Assembly (NCBI RefSeq): GCF_001297125.1
Contig: NZ_LHPC01000038.1
Span: forward strand, 62,001-126,000
Reading direction: 5' to 3'
Source: Pseudomonas sp. RIT-PI-q
GTDB lineage: Bacteria > Pseudomonadota > Gammaproteobacteria > Pseudomonadales > Pseudomonadaceae
Length of the DNA stretch: 64,000 nucleotides
The notes below the pieces were generated by a model. It was given only the letters and a program-made list of their open reading frames with translations. It made no database searches and had not been told where the DNA came from. Shown piece by piece: positions 17,122-25,644 of the stretch (positions are counted from its first letter, which is position 1; the number at the start of each line of letters is the position of its first letter). The position numbers were made by a program, and so were the translations under genes.

Positions 17122-17337
17122 TCACGCGAATTTGATGGTCCCGCCCTGGACGTCGTCACGAGCCAGTCGTAAGTCATGGGCGTCCTGATTCAGCTGGTGA
17201 ATCAGGTTGAGCAACCGCTGGCGCAACAGCTCGTCCTTGAGTTGCTCGGTGGCGCGCATGACGTCCAACGCGGCGACTTCATTGTTGCTGGCGACAGCGT
17301 CCAGCAGTTTGCGCATGCTCCGTGATGACCGATTCAT
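17122..17337 (-). CDS. Small helical protein of unknown function (71 aa)
   Basis: The product begins MNRSSRSMRKLLDAVASNNE and is almost wholly predicted alpha-helical (KDELLRQRLLNLIHQLNQ), so it may form a coiled coil or helical hairpin. A GTG at 17346 is an alternative start; GGGGTG upstream of 17337 is a moderate ribosome site. It is downstream of and collinear with mexEF-oprN, but more than 90 bases away from oprN. No domain recognised. Confidence 0.6.
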   Translation of the reverse strand: MNRSSRSMRKLLDAVASNNEVAALDVMRATEQLKDELLRQRLLNLIHQLNQDAHDLRLARDDVQGGTIKFA

Positions 17338-17432
17338 CCATAACACCCCAGGTTTTCGATGACCTGAATCATACGGCCCGGATATTTCGGCAATGTTTCA
17401 GCTCCGCGCGTTGACGCTGCCCCACGGGCACA

Positions 17433-18851
17433 TCAATTAATCCCCGCTATCTTGCCACCGCTGCTATCCCAGCCTCCTCCCAGCGCTTTATAGATCGCGA
17501 CGATTGCGCGGTACTGATCAGTTTCACCCAGTGCCTGAGCATCCTCGGCATTCAGCCGCTCACGCTGTGCGTCCAGCAACACCAGATAATCCACCGTTCC
17601 TTCTTTGTACTGGATAGCCGCCAGGTCCGCCGCGGCACGGCTCGACTCGCTTTGCTTGATCAACGACAACAACCGCTGTTGGCGTTTGCCATAGTCGCTG
17701 AAGGCGTTTTCCGACTCTTCCAACGCCAACAGCACTTGCTGCTCATAGGTGGCCAACGCACCTTCGGCATTGGCGTCGGCACCGCGGATGCGCGCCCGCA
17801 CGCTGCCCAGGTCAAACGCCGCCCAGGTAATGCTCGGTCCCAGACCCCAGGCCCTGGCAGCACTGGAACCTATCTGCGAACCACGGCCGGCAGTGAAACC
17901 CAGGAATCCGCTCAAGCTCACTCTCGGGAACAGGTCAGCGGTGGCCACACCGATATCCGCCGTCGCGGAAGCCAGCCGGCGTTCGGCGGCGAGCACATCG
18001 GGACGCCGACGCAGCAATTCGGCGGGATCACCGATCGGCAGCGCTTTAGCGATGGCGGGCAACTCGGCGGGGCTCAACGACACGCTCAATTTATCCGGGC
18101 GTTCACCCAAGAGCGTGGCGATGCGGTTCTTCTGCCGTACCTGCTCTGCTTGAAGTTGCGGCACCGTTGCCTCGACCGCGGCCAAACGTGCGTCGGCACG
18201 CACCACGTCGAGTTCATTGCCGACGCCGGCATCACGCAGGCTGACCGTCACGGAGCGCGAGTCTTGCTGATTTTTCAGGTTGGCCAGGGCAATTTTTTCC
18301 CGCAGCTGTGCGCCGCGCAGTTGGCCATAGGCATCCACCAGTTCGGCAATCATCGTCACGCGAAGCTGATACAAGTCTGCCGCCGCTGCGTCTTCCTGGG
18401 CGTCGCTGGATTCCAGTTGGCGCTGGATCCGCCCAAACAGATCGACTTCCCACGCCATGTCCAGCCCCAGATCGTAACGCTCGATATTGACCCGGTTTTC
18501 CGTTTGACCCGGCACTTGCGCCTTGCCCTGCTGGCTGCTGACACGGCTGGTGACCACCGGCAAATTGTCGTTGCTGATGTCGTCACGAATCGCACGGGCG
18601 GCTTTCCAGCGGGCAAACGCGACGCGCAAGTCGCGGTTGCCCTCCAGGGATTTGCTCACCAACTGATTGAGCGTGGGGTCATCAAACTGCTGCCACCACA
18701 CCGTTTCAAAACGCGATTGATCGTAGTGGCCGGTTTGCACAGACACGATATTTGCAGGCGCGGTATCGGGCGTTTTGTAGTCGGGACCGACCGTACACGC
18801 GGCGAGCCCGATGACCAGAAGGCTGGGTAAAAAAAGCTTCAAGGTGTTCAT
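17433..18851 (-). CDS. oprN: Outer-membrane efflux channel, OprN-like
   Basis: This 472-residue protein is the trimeric outer-membrane exit duct of the RND pump encoded just upstream. It has a lipoprotein signal with the lipobox LAAC (Cys 19), then the family start VGPDYKTPDT and two outer-membrane factor repeats containing VDLFGRIQRQLESS and ERRLASATADIGVATADLFP. Its ATG overlaps the mexF stop by 4 bases. Order mexE-mexF-oprN matches the P. aeruginosa system. Confidence 0.88.
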   Translation of the reverse strand: MNTLKLFLPSLLVIGLAACTVGPDYKTPDTAPANIVSVQTGHYDQSRFETVWWQQFDDPTLNQLVSKSLEGNRDLRVAFARWKAARAIRDDISNDNLPVVTSRVSSQQGKAQVPGQTENRVNIERYDLGLDMAWEVDLFGRIQRQLESSDAQEDAAAADLYQLRVTMIAELVDAYGQLRGAQLREKIALANLKNQQDSRSVTVSLRDAGVGNELDVVRADARLAAVEATVPQLQAEQVRQKNRIATLLGERPDKLSVSLSPAELPAIAKALPIGDPAELLRRRPDVLAAERRLASATADIGVATADLFPRVSLSGFLGFTAGRGSQIGSSAARAWGLGPSITWAAFDLGSVRARIRGADANAEGALATYEQQVLLALEESENAFSDYGKRQQRLLSLIKQSESSRAAADLAAIQYKEGTVDYLVLLDAQRERLNAEDAQALGETDQYRAIVAIYKALGGGWDSSGGKIAGIN

Positions 18852-21800
18852 GCGTGTGCCTCCGGATTCACTGCGTTTGCCTGGTGAGCCTTGGTAACCT
18901 TGTGCGCGTTTTTGCGCTCGATGTAGCGGCGGATCAGAACGAAGAACACCGGCGTCAGCAGCAACCCGAAGAAGGTCACACCGAGCATTCCGGAGAACAC
19001 CGCGACGCCCATTGCGCGGCGCATTTCCGAGCCGGCTCCGGTGGACGTCACCAGCGGAATCACACCCATGATGAAGGCAAAGGAGGTCATCAGAATCGGC
19101 CGCAAACGCATGCGGCAGGCGTCCAGCACCGCCTCCAGCGGCGACATGCCCTGTTCCTGTTTATCCTTGGCAAACTCGACGATCAGGATTGCGTTCTTGC
19201 AGGCCAGGCCGACCAGCACGATCAAGCCGATCTGGGTAAAGATGTTGTTGTCGCCCTTGGAAATGATCACCCCGGCAATCGCCGACAGCAGGGTCATCGG
19301 CACGATCAGGATCACCGCCAATGGCAGGCTCCAGCTTTCATACAGCGCGGCCAGTACCAGGAACGCCAACAGCACGCAGAGCGGGAACACCAGCAGCGCG
19401 GTGTTGCCGGACAGAATCTGTTGGTAGGTCAGGTCGGTCCACTCGTAGGTCATGCCATTGGGCAACTCTTCCTTGAGCAGCTTTTCAATCGCCGCTTGTG
19501 CCTGGCCGGAGCTGTAGCCGGGGGCTGCACTGCCGTTGATTTCTGCGGTGAGAAAACCGTTGTAGTGCGAGACGCGGTCAGGGCCTGATGTCGGGCTGAC
19601 CTTGACGAACGTGGCCAGCGGAATCATCTCGCCGTGGTCATTGCGCACTTTCAGCTGGCCGATCTGCTCGGGCTCCTGGCGGAACTGTTGCTCGGCCTGC
19701 ACGTTGACCTGATAGGTCCGGCCAAAACGGTTGAAGTCGTTGGCGTACAGCGAGCCCAGGTACACCTGCAAGGTGTCGAAGATATCGTTGATCTTCACGC
19801 CGTGAGTCTTGGCTTTTTCCCGGTCAATGGCGGCTTCGACCTGCGGCACGTTGACGGTGTAACTGGTGAACAAGTTGGCCAGTTCCGGAACGCTGTGGCT
19901 CTTGGCGATGATGTTCATGGTCTCTTTGTACAGCTCGTCATAGCCCAGGTTGCCGCGGTCCTCGATCTGCAGACGGAAGCCACCGATGGTGCCCAGGCCT
20001 TGCACCGGCGGTGGCGGGAATACGGCGATGTAGGCGTCCTGAATGCCACCGAACTTGGCATTGAGCGAAGCGGAAATCGCGCGGGCTGAGAGGCTTGGGT
20101 CCTTACGCTCATCGAAAGAACTCAAGCCGATGAACGCGATGCCGGCGTTCGGGCTGTTGGTAAAGCCGTTGATCGACAATCCGGGGAATGCCACGGCGCT
20201 GTCAAAACCCGGCTCGTTCATGGCGATGGTGCTCATGCGGCGGATCACCGACTCGGTGCGATCAAGACTCGCGGCATCCGGCAGTTGCGCGAAGGTCACC
20301 AGGTACTTTTTGTCCTGGGTCGGTACGAAACCGGTTGGCGTGGTGCTGAAACCCATGTAGGTCATGGCGATCAGACCGGCGTACACCAGCAAGGCCACGC
20401 TGCTGCCTCGAATGACTTTGGCCACCCCGATCACATAGCCATGGCTGGCCTTTTCGAAGATACGGTTGAACGGCTTGAACAGCCAACCACCCAACAGGCG
20501 ATCCAGCACTTTGGAGAAACGATCTTTCGGTGCGCCATGAGCCTTGAGCAACACCGCCGCCAAGGCTGGCGACAAGGTCAGGGAGTTGAACGCCGAGATC
20601 ACCGTGGAGATGGCGATGGTCAACGCGAACTGTTTATAGAACTGTCCTGTCAGCCCGGAAATGAACGCCGCCGGCACGAACACCGCGCACAACACCAATG
20701 CCGTGGCAATGATCGGGCCGGTCACCTCGCCCATGGCTTTTTTGGTGGCCTCCATCGGCTCGAGGCCCAACTCGATGTTCCGCTCGACGTTCTCCACCAC
20801 CACAATCGCATCGTCGACCACGATGCCGATGGCCAGCACCAGGCCAAACAGCGACAAGGCATTCAGCGAGAAGCCGAACAGGTGCATCACGGCAAACGTA
20901 CCGATCAGCGACACCGGCACCGCCACCAACGGAATGATCGAAGCGCGCCAGGTTTGCAGGAACAGGATCACCACCAGCACCACCAGGACCAGCGCTTCGA
21001 ACAGCGTATGGACCACCGCTTCAATCGAACTGCGGACGAAGATGGTCGGGTCATAGACGATCTCGTAGTCCATGCCTTGCGGGAAGTTATTCTTGAGCCT
21101 GGCCATCGTCTCCCGTACCTGGTCGGAGACGTCGATCGCGTTGGAGCCGGGGCGCTGGAAGATCGGCATCGCTACCGCTTCCTGATTGTTGAGCAAGGCG
21201 CGCAACGCGTATTGGTTGGAACCCAGTTCAATCCGCGCAATGTCTTTGAGGCGAGTGATCTCGCCGTCCGGGCCACTGCGCACGATTACGTTTTCAAACT
21301 CTTCTTCGGTGACCAGGCGTCCCTGTGAGTTGATCGACATCTGAAAGCTCGTGGCATTCGGTGCCGGGGGCGAACCCAGTTGCCCGGCCGCGACTTGACG
21401 GTTCTGTTCACGCACCGCGTTGACGACGTCTGTCGCGGTCAGGTTGCGCGAAGCAGTCTTGTTTGGATCGAGCCAGATTCGCAGCGAGTAGTCGCCGATA
21501 CCGAACATCTTCACGTCACCGATACCGTTCAGACGAGTCAGCTCATCCTTGACGTTGAGGATCGCGTAGTTCGACAGGTAGAGCATGTCGTAGCGTTTGT
21601 CCGGCGAGGTCAAGTGCACCACCATCGTCAGTTCGGGCGACGCCTTGTCGACGGTGATGCCGATGCGCGTCACTTCCTCGGGCAGCTTGGGTTCGGTGCG
21701 GGTCACGCGGTTTTGCACCTGGACCTGGGCGTTGTCCAGATCGGTGCCCAAGGCGAACGTCACGGTCAATGTCAGCCGGCCATCCGCCGTGGACTGCGAG

Positions 21801-22042
21801 GACATGTACAGCATGTTCTCGACGCCGGTGATGGCTTGCTCAAGCGGCGCCGCCACGGTTTCGCCGATGACCTTCGGGTTGGCGCCCGGGTAGTTGGCGT
21901 GGACCACGACGGTCGGTGGAACCACTTCCGGGTATTCGCTGATCGGCAACTGGAACAGCGAGATGGCGCCGGCAATCAGGATCAGCAGCGACAGCACGGC
22001 GGCGAAGATCGGTCGCGTGATAAAGAACTGGGAAAACTTCAT
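18848..22042 (-). CDS. mexF: RND multidrug efflux transporter, MexF-like
   Basis: MexF is the inner-membrane proton-driven pump. The 1064 residues show the HAE1 layout: a first membrane helix (PIFAAVLSLLILIAGAI), two periplasmic porter/docking regions, and the proton-relay Asp pair in GIVVDDAIVVVENV (near residue 410). The sequence (NRVTRTEPKLPEEV, FSTTPTGFVPTQDKKYL) is closer to MexF than to MexB as I recall them. In P. aeruginosa the system exports chloramphenicol, quinolones and quinolone-signal precursors. It is 11 bases from mexE and overlaps oprN. Confidence 0.9.
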   Translation of the reverse strand: MKFSQFFITRPIFAAVLSLLILIAGAISLFQLPISEYPEVVPPTVVVHANYPGANPKVIGETVAAPLEQAITGVENMLYMSSQSTADGRLTLTVTFALGTDLDNAQVQVQNRVTRTEPKLPEEVTRIGITVDKASPELTMVVHLTSPDKRYDMLYLSNYAILNVKDELTRLNGIGDVKMFGIGDYSLRIWLDPNKTASRNLTATDVVNAVREQNRQVAAGQLGSPPAPNATSFQMSINSQGRLVTEEEFENVIVRSGPDGEITRLKDIARIELGSNQYALRALLNNQEAVAMPIFQRPGSNAIDVSDQVRETMARLKNNFPQGMDYEIVYDPTIFVRSSIEAVVHTLFEALVLVVLVVILFLQTWRASIIPLVAVPVSLIGTFAVMHLFGFSLNALSLFGLVLAIGIVVDDAIVVVENVERNIELGLEPMEATKKAMGEVTGPIIATALVLCAVFVPAAFISGLTGQFYKQFALTIAISTVISAFNSLTLSPALAAVLLKAHGAPKDRFSKVLDRLLGGWLFKPFNRIFEKASHGYVIGVAKVIRGSSVALLVYAGLIAMTYMGFSTTPTGFVPTQDKKYLVTFAQLPDAASLDRTESVIRRMSTIAMNEPGFDSAVAFPGLSINGFTNSPNAGIAFIGLSSFDERKDPSLSARAISASLNAKFGGIQDAYIAVFPPPPVQGLGTIGGFRLQIEDRGNLGYDELYKETMNIIAKSHSVPELANLFTSYTVNVPQVEAAIDREKAKTHGVKINDIFDTLQVYLGSLYANDFNRFGRTYQVNVQAEQQFRQEPEQIGQLKVRNDHGEMIPLATFVKVSPTSGPDRVSHYNGFLTAEINGSAAPGYSSGQAQAAIEKLLKEELPNGMTYEWTDLTYQQILSGNTALLVFPLCVLLAFLVLAALYESWSLPLAVILIVPMTLLSAIAGVIISKGDNNIFTQIGLIVLVGLACKNAILIVEFAKDKQEQGMSPLEAVLDACRMRLRPILMTSFAFIMGVIPLVTSTGAGSEMRRAMGVAVFSGMLGVTFFGLLLTPVFFVLIRRYIERKNAHKVTKAHQANAVNPEAHA

Positions 22043-22053
22043 GTCGAGGCTCC

Positions 22054-23298
22054 TTATCCGCGAGGTGCAGCGGCAGAGTCCGCTTTCACCAGCGCGGGCG
22101 ACTTGGCGGAATCCGGCTGATTGGCGGCTTCAATTGCCTGACGCTGGCGGGCTAGCGTGGCGACCGTTTCCGGGCTGGCCATCGGTGCATCTTGAGGATC
22201 GATCTGCGCGCCAGGCCGAACGCGCTGCAGGCCGTTGATGACGATGCGATCTTCTTTCAGCAAACCACTGCGCACGATGCGCAAGCCTTCAAGTTTCGGC
22301 CCCAGGTCGACGCTGCGATACACGGCTTTGTTGTCCTGATCGACTACCAACACGAATTTTTTGCCGAGGTCGGTGCCCACCGCTTCATCCTTGATCAGCA
22401 GGCCGGGATAAGCGGCACTGCCCACCAGTTTCAACCGCGCGTAGAGGCCGGGGGTGTACTGGCCGTCCGCGTTGTCGAACACCGCGCGACCCCGGATGGT
22501 GCCGGTTTTCGGATTGACCTGGTTATCGACGAAGTTCATCTGCCCGAGGTGGCTGTTGCCCTCCTCGTTCGATAGGCCCATGTACACTGGGGTGGATTGA
22601 CCGCGCTGCCCCTGGCGGGAAAGCAGGCTGTATTTGAGGAACATGCGTTCGTCCGCATCGAAGTAGGCGTAAACCTTGTCGGTGGAGACCACGCTGGTCA
22701 GCGCTGTGGTGTCGGCGGTCACGATGTTGCCAGCGGTGATTTCCGCACGGCTGACACGGCCAGTGATCGGCGCGGTGACGCGGGTGAAGCTTAAGTTCAA
22801 ACGCGCGAGATCCAGCTGCGCCTGAATGGCATCGACACCGGCCCTGGCTTCCTGGGCGGTGGTGGTGCGGGTGTCGGCCAGCTCGGCGGAGATCGCGTTA
22901 CTGCTCAACAGTCGCTGGCCGCGTTGCGCTTCGTTACCGGTGCGGACCAGTGTGGCGCGAGCCTGTTGCAGCTGCGCTTCGATGCGATGCACTTCATGTT
23001 CGAACGGACGTGGATCAATCTGGAACAGCAAATCGCCCTTCTTCACCAGCGCGCCGTCAGCGAAGGCTACGCGGTCAATCTGCCCGGTTACCCGTGGACG
23101 CACCTCGACGGTTTCCGGCGCTTCCAGACGCGCAGTCACTTCATCCCATTCGGTAATAGGCTGTTCAAGCACTTTCGCAACGGTGACCTGCGGCGCCTTC
23201 GGAGCCTGAGCGGCATTGGGTGTCCGATCACACGCGGCAAGCGCCATCAGCGCCAGCGCAGCAAGGGGATAACGCAAAGGTTTGAGTGACTGTTCCAT
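22054..23298 (-). CDS. mexE: RND efflux periplasmic adaptor, MexE-like
   Basis: This membrane-fusion protein links MexF to OprN. The 414 residues have a lipobox-type signal (LAAC, Cys 23), a lipoyl/hairpin region (FQIDPRPFEHEVHRIEAQLQ), then VTAPITGRVSRAEITAGN and beta-barrel parts. It starts MEQS, as MexE does. It is first in the operon. A 14-bp palindrome lies 97 bases upstream, beyond which sits a truncated MexT-like gene. Confidence 0.9.
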   Translation of the reverse strand: MEQSLKPLRYPLAALALMALAACDRTPNAAQAPKAPQVTVAKVLEQPITEWDEVTARLEAPETVEVRPRVTGQIDRVAFADGALVKKGDLLFQIDPRPFEHEVHRIEAQLQQARATLVRTGNEAQRGQRLLSSNAISAELADTRTTTAQEARAGVDAIQAQLDLARLNLSFTRVTAPITGRVSRAEITAGNIVTADTTALTSVVSTDKVYAYFDADERMFLKYSLLSRQGQRGQSTPVYMGLSNEEGNSHLGQMNFVDNQVNPKTGTIRGRAVFDNADGQYTPGLYARLKLVGSAAYPGLLIKDEAVGTDLGKKFVLVVDQDNKAVYRSVDLGPKLEGLRIVRSGLLKEDRIVINGLQRVRPGAQIDPQDAPMASPETVATLARQRQAIEAANQPDSAKSPALVKADSAAAPRG

Positions 23299-23394
23299 GG
23301 GTAGTGTCCGCCAGACGATTTAGGATTTTCCGGATTCTCGACCTCGCGCGAGGTCACGACGAATCGAACGGAGTGAAGTTGGCTATCAACAATA

Positions 23395-23408
23395 ATGATG
23401 ACCGTCAT
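23395..23408. promoter_or_regulatory. Candidate TetR operator upstream of mexE
   Basis: ATGATGACCGTCAT is a near-perfect palindrome (half-sites ATGATG and ATGACG). A second site with the same two half-sites in swapped order lies at 23813-23826, before the TetR gene. The pair suggests a shared regulator, most simply the TetR protein at 23890. Confidence 0.55.
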
Positions 23409-23438
23409 GTATAAGGACAAAAAAAGGGATCGGCCTGA

Positions 23439-23717
23439 CTAAATCTTTGCATTGCTGATCGCGGTACAAACACAATCCAGTGCCGGCCCAACCGTCTGCG
23501 CAACACTCAATGCCCGTGGCGTGGGCACCATCCTGCGACCGACGCGCAAGAACAAAGGGTCGTTGAACAGCTTTCGCAAACGCACCAGCGCTGCGCTGAC
23601 CGCTGGCTGGCCGAGTGATAATTTCTCGGCGGCGCGGCTGACGTTGCACTCCTGAATCAGCGCTTCGAACACCACCAGCAGATTCAGATCGATACTGCGC
23701 AGGTCATTACGTTTCAT
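23439..23717 (-). pseudogene. Truncated MexT-like LysR regulator (HTH domain only)
   Basis: The 92-residue frame begins MKRNDLRSIDLNLLVVFEAL and contains the full LysR helix-turn-helix (NVSRAAEKLSLGQPAVSAAL), close to MexT, which starts in the same way. It stops at ISNAKI, where a LysR protein of about 300 residues would enter its effector domain. Only 140 bases remain before mexE, so the rest is deleted rather than frameshifted. It occupies the position and orientation of mexT in P. aeruginosa. A stand-alone DNA-binding protein is possible. Confidence 0.75.
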
Positions 23718-23812
23718 GAGTCAGGTCCACGTAGAGATGTTTGACTTGAGCCGCAGGCTCGGGATCCGCCAGACTACCGACGATACCGACAAAGCCATTG
23801 CATCAACTTTAT

Positions 23813-23826
23813 ATGACGAGCATCAT
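23813..23826. promoter_or_regulatory. Candidate TetR operator between mexT fragment and TetR gene
   Basis: ATGACGAGCATCAT has half-sites ATGACG and ATGATG, the same pair as at 23395-23408. It lies 64 bases before the TetR start and 96 bases before the mexT-like fragment start, so it could serve both divergent promoters. Confidence 0.55.
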
Positions 23827-23889
23827 CAAAGCTAGCCTCTCAGTCAAGCTTTGCGCAGGCGAGGCCCAGTGCGCTACAGGAGCAGTCTC

Positions 23890-24462
23890 ATGAAAGTCAC
23901 GAAAGACCAGGCCGCGGCGAACAAAGAAGCGATCCTCACGGCCGCGTCTCGGCTGTACCGGGAAAAAGGCATCGACGGCATCGGCATTGGCGAACTGTCG
24001 CGCTCCGTGGGCCTGACCCATGGCGGCTTTTACGGACAGTTTCCGGGCGGCAAGGAACAGCTGGCTTCGGAGGCGATCACCCGCACGTTCGAGTCCAATG
24101 TCTGGCGAGACGCCAAATCCGTTCCCGAACTCATCAAGCGTTACCTGACGCTGGGGCATCTGAATAACTGGATCGATGGCTGCCCCATCCCGGCACTGGC
24201 CGCAGATGTTGCCCGCACCGGCGGTGCTGTCAGCAGTTCCTTCACCAAAGGCATCGAACATTTGATCGATACGCTGATGGCGCTTGTCGAAGGGGAAACC
24301 CACGACGAGAAGTATCAGGAGTCGCTACGCATACTCTCGTCGATCACCGGTGCGATGCTGATTGCCCGAGCGCTGGACAACCCTGAGTTGTCCGAGCAAT
24401 TCCTGCAGTCGGTCATCAATGCCTGGCCTGCCGCTCCCGAGAAAAAAACAGCAGGCGATTAA
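23890..24462 (+). CDS. TetR-family transcriptional regulator
   Basis: The 190 residues start MKVTKDQAAANKEAIL and have a TetR helix-turn-helix of the type LYREKGIDGIGIGELSRSVG followed by LTHGGFYGQFPGGKEQL (about residues 22-60). The C-terminal part is helical with GCPIPALAADVAR, typical of the YxaF/NemR-like group. AGGAG upstream selects this ATG over 23851. Two matching palindromes flank the mexT fragment, so it probably represses itself and mexEF-oprN. It overlaps the convergent CMD gene by 4 bases. Confidence 0.88.
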   Translation: MKVTKDQAAANKEAILTAASRLYREKGIDGIGIGELSRSVGLTHGGFYGQFPGGKEQLASEAITRTFESNVWRDAKSVPELIKRYLTLGHLNNWIDGCPIPALAADVARTGGAVSSSFTKGIEHLIDTLMALVEGETHDEKYQESLRILSSITGAMLIARALDNPELSEQFLQSVINAWPAAPEKKTAGD

Positions 24463-25049
24463 ACGTCGCGGTCAAACACCGGCTCACCCAGATTCAACAT
24501 CAGTCGATTGGCCCAGGCGAAAATCGCAATCGCGTGGATCAGATCCAGGACTTGAGCGTCGTCCAGCCCTTGCTCGCGCAGCATTTGGATGTGACTGGCG
24601 TTCAGCGACGCCGGCGCCAGGGTCAGGTCAATGGCGAACTGCACGATGGCCTTTTCGCGAACTGTCGTGCCGGCGGTGGCAGGGTCGGCAAACACCTCGC
24701 TGATCACGTCATTGCGCTTGGCCAGTTGCTCGAACCGTTGCGCATGCACCGACGCGCAGTACACGCAGCGATTGACCCGCGACACCACGGTACTCGCCAG
24801 TTCGCGCTCGGCACGGGACAAACCGCCGGGGGCATACATGATGGCGTTGAAGGCCTGCGAACGCTGGCGAAGGATGTCCGGGTGGTGCGCCAGCGTCAGG
24901 TAGTAGTCCGACGTCATGGCCTGCGGATGGCTCTCTTGCAGCACCGCCACTTGCTCGGGCGTGGCGCTGTCCAGGTCGACGGTGGGCAGCCAGGCTTTCC
25001 AGCCCAACACTTCGTTGGTGAAACCGTTGCTGCGAATGGGCTCACTCAT
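24459..25049 (-). CDS. Alkylhydroperoxidase/CMD-fold protein with CxxC
   Basis: The 196-residue protein of the peroxidase-related (AhpD-like) group has the redox motif NRCVYCASVH (about residues 91-100), the CxxCxxxH signature of AhpD peroxidases. It probably reduces peroxides or forms part of a catabolic step. It is the last gene of an eight-gene operon, and its ATG overlaps the stop of the preceding CMD gene. It resembles the Avi_7169 family as I recall it, which is paired with a second CMD protein. Confidence 0.8.
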   Translation of the reverse strand: MSEPIRSNGFTNEVLGWKAWLPTVDLDSATPEQVAVLQESHPQAMTSDYYLTLAHHPDILRQRSQAFNAIMYAPGGLSRAERELASTVVSRVNRCVYCASVHAQRFEQLAKRNDVISEVFADPATAGTTVREKAIVQFAIDLTLAPASLNASHIQMLREQGLDDAQVLDLIHAIAIFAWANRLMLNLGEPVFDRDV

Positions 25050-25576
25050 CAGGCTGCTCCGGCAGACAGTAACGCGCCGAGCCCAGCAGCCAGGCGCACT
25101 TGATAGGACAGGAAGGCAATCAACTGCGCCAGCACGACGATTTCGGCGGTGCTCAGGCTTTCATGTTGCAGCGCTTGCAACGCGGCTTGATCGCCGTCGA
25201 CCGGTGATTCGATCAAGGTCCGGGTGAAACCCAGGATCGCCCGCAGACGCGCATCTTCCAGCGTTTCGATGGCACCGGCGTCGACGGCTGCGCGCACGCT
25301 TCCATCCACGCCCAGCGCCTGCAATTGCTCCCGGTAGTGCGCGGTCAACGTCGCTTGCGGCGTCAGTCGCGCCGCGTAGTAAGCCACCCACAGGCGCTCA
25401 CTCAATGACAGGTTGTTTTCCAGTGCCGGATCGAAAAACAGATCGTGGCTACCCTGCGTCGCCGAGGCGACCTTGTGCCGGGCGTGGCGCACGGTGTGCA
25501 GCGGTGTGCCCGGCTGGATGTCGAGCAAGCTGTCGAGCAAATCCGGCTCGGCAGTACGTTCAGCGGTCGAGGTCAT
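25049..25576 (-). CDS. CMD-domain protein without the CxxC motif
   Basis: The 175 residues show the carboxymuconolactone-decarboxylase helical fold (LSLSERLWVAYYAARLT, then RAILGFTRTLIESP and LAQLIAFLSYQVRLAAGL) but no cysteine pair. It is therefore a probable structural or catalytic partner of the AhpD-like protein it overlaps. It resembles the Avi_7170 family from memory. An ATG at 25576 with GGGA upstream is preferred over 25648. Confidence 0.75.
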   Translation of the reverse strand: MTSTAERTAEPDLLDSLLDIQPGTPLHTVRHARHKVASATQGSHDLFFDPALENNLSLSERLWVAYYAARLTPQATLTAHYREQLQALGVDGSVRAAVDAGAIETLEDARLRAILGFTRTLIESPVDGDQAALQALQHESLSTAEIVVLAQLIAFLSYQVRLAAGLGALLSAGAA

Positions 25577-25644
25577 GAAAAATCCCGTAAGACGGTTGGC
25601 AGGTGTTGCGCGCAGAGCCCGCGCGGGCTCTGGCGCACATCGAT

